The notes below the pieces were generated by a model, which was given only the letters and a program-made list of their open reading frames with translations, did no database searches and had not been told where the DNA came from. Source: Coccinella septempunctata (lineage: Eukaryota; Arthropoda; Insecta; Coleoptera; Coccinellidae). Taken from it: DNA of 64,000 nt. Positions 62,351 to 64,000 of this stretch are shown here, piece by piece. Each line of letters begins with the position of its first letter. The stretch's first letter is position 1. The DNA is taken from assembly GCF_907165205.1 (NCBI RefSeq), contig NC_058191.1:43804943-43868942 (forward strand), read 5' to 3'. The translations under genes and the position numbers were made by a program.

Positions 62351-64000
62351 GTAATAATCGTAATTTCTTATTAGTGTGTGTGGTTTGTGTGTGTGTGTAG
62401 AAACGCCACTCGCGTCGGAGCTCATGATTTAGGACTGCTACAAACGTTCGTTCGTGAGGACTCGAATTTACAACTTCCTGTAAAATTCGCGTTCACTTCT
62501 TCCTTTGATGTGAAATCTCCGATTTTAGTGAAGATCATCTCCTTGGATCAGATGAATAGAGCGGCTAATATCTTGGATCTTCGGTGTTAAACAGCAATAT
62601 TTTTATGCAACAAATTGTCACTCAAAAATTAAATTGTTCCGCAATGGTTTCATAATGGTACTGTTAGGATATCATAAAAAATTGCACACAATTAAATCAG
62701 AATATCTCATACCTTAGACGTCCACAAATTAATTTAGGTTCGTTACAACAAGGATACAAGTGTCATCAAGGAATGGATTCACAATTTTTCTGGAATTGTT
62801 CGATCTTAACAAACTAAACATTACCTCCAAATACTTTTCAATGATGAAAAGTACTCAATCCAATATAAAACCAGTGAGAAAGATAGCCAATTCGGTTTAA
62901 AAAGTGATTCTGCCTTTCCCCACCCGACACTGAGATATTATTTTTTGAGAAACCTCTCAAGCCACGCAGATACCGAATTGTTTCTCGTATGAAATTAAAC
63001 TCTCAAGAAAGGCCTTTGAACGTCTACCATAAATTCCCCTGCTTAACGAATGATTTCCTACATCAATTGTTTGAAATGCATGTAATGAAATGAGTGCTTC
63101 AAAATTGAAGATGACGATCATTACGATGAGGCAAATTGATTGGACATAAATGTCACCAACATAAACACTACATCTTGACTATCAACATTCCTTATCCGGA
63201 AACAAGAAAAATTTGGAAATCACGGTATTAAAAAAAACCTTCCGACATTCAAAATAAACAGCAATATGGTTGTGCAATAGGTTCAGGTTATCAATTATTT
63301 ATGTTTGCGAATCATTCGAATTGCTGGAATTGCTTATCATTGAAGCTATGAATAACTATTTCGCCAACTCAATCAGATAATAAGAAATTATGCGTAATTT
63401 CTCGGATCTTTATGGAATCCTGCAATGGAGATTATTGTGAATGTTTCAGTAAATTCTCCCGAAACAAACCAAGGAAAAGGCTACATCAAGATTAACCGAA
63501 ATGTTGAATCAAAAACACAGACATAACAGATTTATTACCTTAACCAGAAGGGTTAGCACATGAAGATTGAATATTAAAATTTAATATTCCTCCCAGACTA
63601 CCAAAAATTGTCAACTTCATGACCTTGTCTGTAATGACCGAAAAAGCATTATTTAATTGCTCGCGGGGGATGAAAATATAAATGAACAGGAAGCCGTTCC
63701 GGAAGCTCCAGAAACCCATCCAGAAAAAGCTATCATCCTTATCTCAACACAGATCCATTATGGCTCCTAATATAAACTTGTGGAGTGTTGGAGGCAGTTG
63801 GCCGAAATGTTTGTGCCGACCTACCAACTTTTCGATTTATAAACTATAATCACTCATTGCCCTATCGGAAAAAATAGAGATTGGTGAAGGGAGGCAGGCC
63901 ATAAATCAAAAAAGTTGGGGAAGTTCTCGTCTTATCTAGAGGTGTCAGAGATAAAAGCCCAGAAGAACATGACAGCTTTCAGACAAGATTAGTTGAGTTG
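62351..64000 (+). other. Putative intron following the 62.3-kb exon, running off the window
   Basis: No acceptor with an open exon in phase 2 was found up to the window end. A GT-rich stretch (62374-62398) directly follows the donor. Frames are short and unremarkable. Confidence 0.4.

Overview
The window looks like AT-rich, gene-poor DNA from an insect nuclear genome. The only gene I can assign to a family with confidence is an insect chemosensory protein (CSP/OS-D family) with its typical single intron. I cannot place the species; a beetle is possible but not shown. There are no bacterial operons, rRNA or convincing tRNA genes, and no long reading frame resembling a known protein outside repeat DNA.

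Layout. 1-1402: no gene seen. 1403-2423 (minus strand): complete two-exon CSP gene with TATA box, initiator and poly(A) signal. 2424-6397: intergenic, with a short duplicated segment and a small CAG/CTG-type repeat. 6398-14176: a GC-rich satellite of about 300 tandem 25/26-bp units, arranged partly as 51-bp dimers and partly as a 663-bp higher-order repeat. Very long open frames on its minus strand arise because the unit contains no stop codon there in any frame; they are not genes. 14177-22136: intergenic, no gene seen. 22498-64000 (plus strand): probably the 5' part of a large gene with long introns. Its candidate parts are a tiny first coding exon at 22.5 kb, a 64-nt second exon at 26.7 kb that fits it in phase, and a second candidate first coding exon at 62.3 kb. 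Both upstream routes leave in phase 2, as expected if they join the same downstream exon beyond the window. I do not recognise the protein.

Inside that presumed gene are a near-consensus recursive splice site at 39.95 kb with two weaker candidates (31.2 and 48.4 kb), a 248-bp tandem repeat (34.6-35.4 kb), a 286-bp PIF/Harbinger-like MITE with a TTA target duplication (51.4-51.7 kb), and a 13-bp minisatellite (55.85-56.07 kb). The 13-bp motif is the core of the 7.8-kb satellite in opposite orientation, suggesting the 25/26-bp unit arose as a diverged dimer of it.

The two genes are transcribed divergently, about 20 kb apart, with the satellite between them. Nothing in the sequence ties their functions together. 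The most notable content is the satellite with its 13-bp relative, and the splice architecture of the large plus-strand gene.
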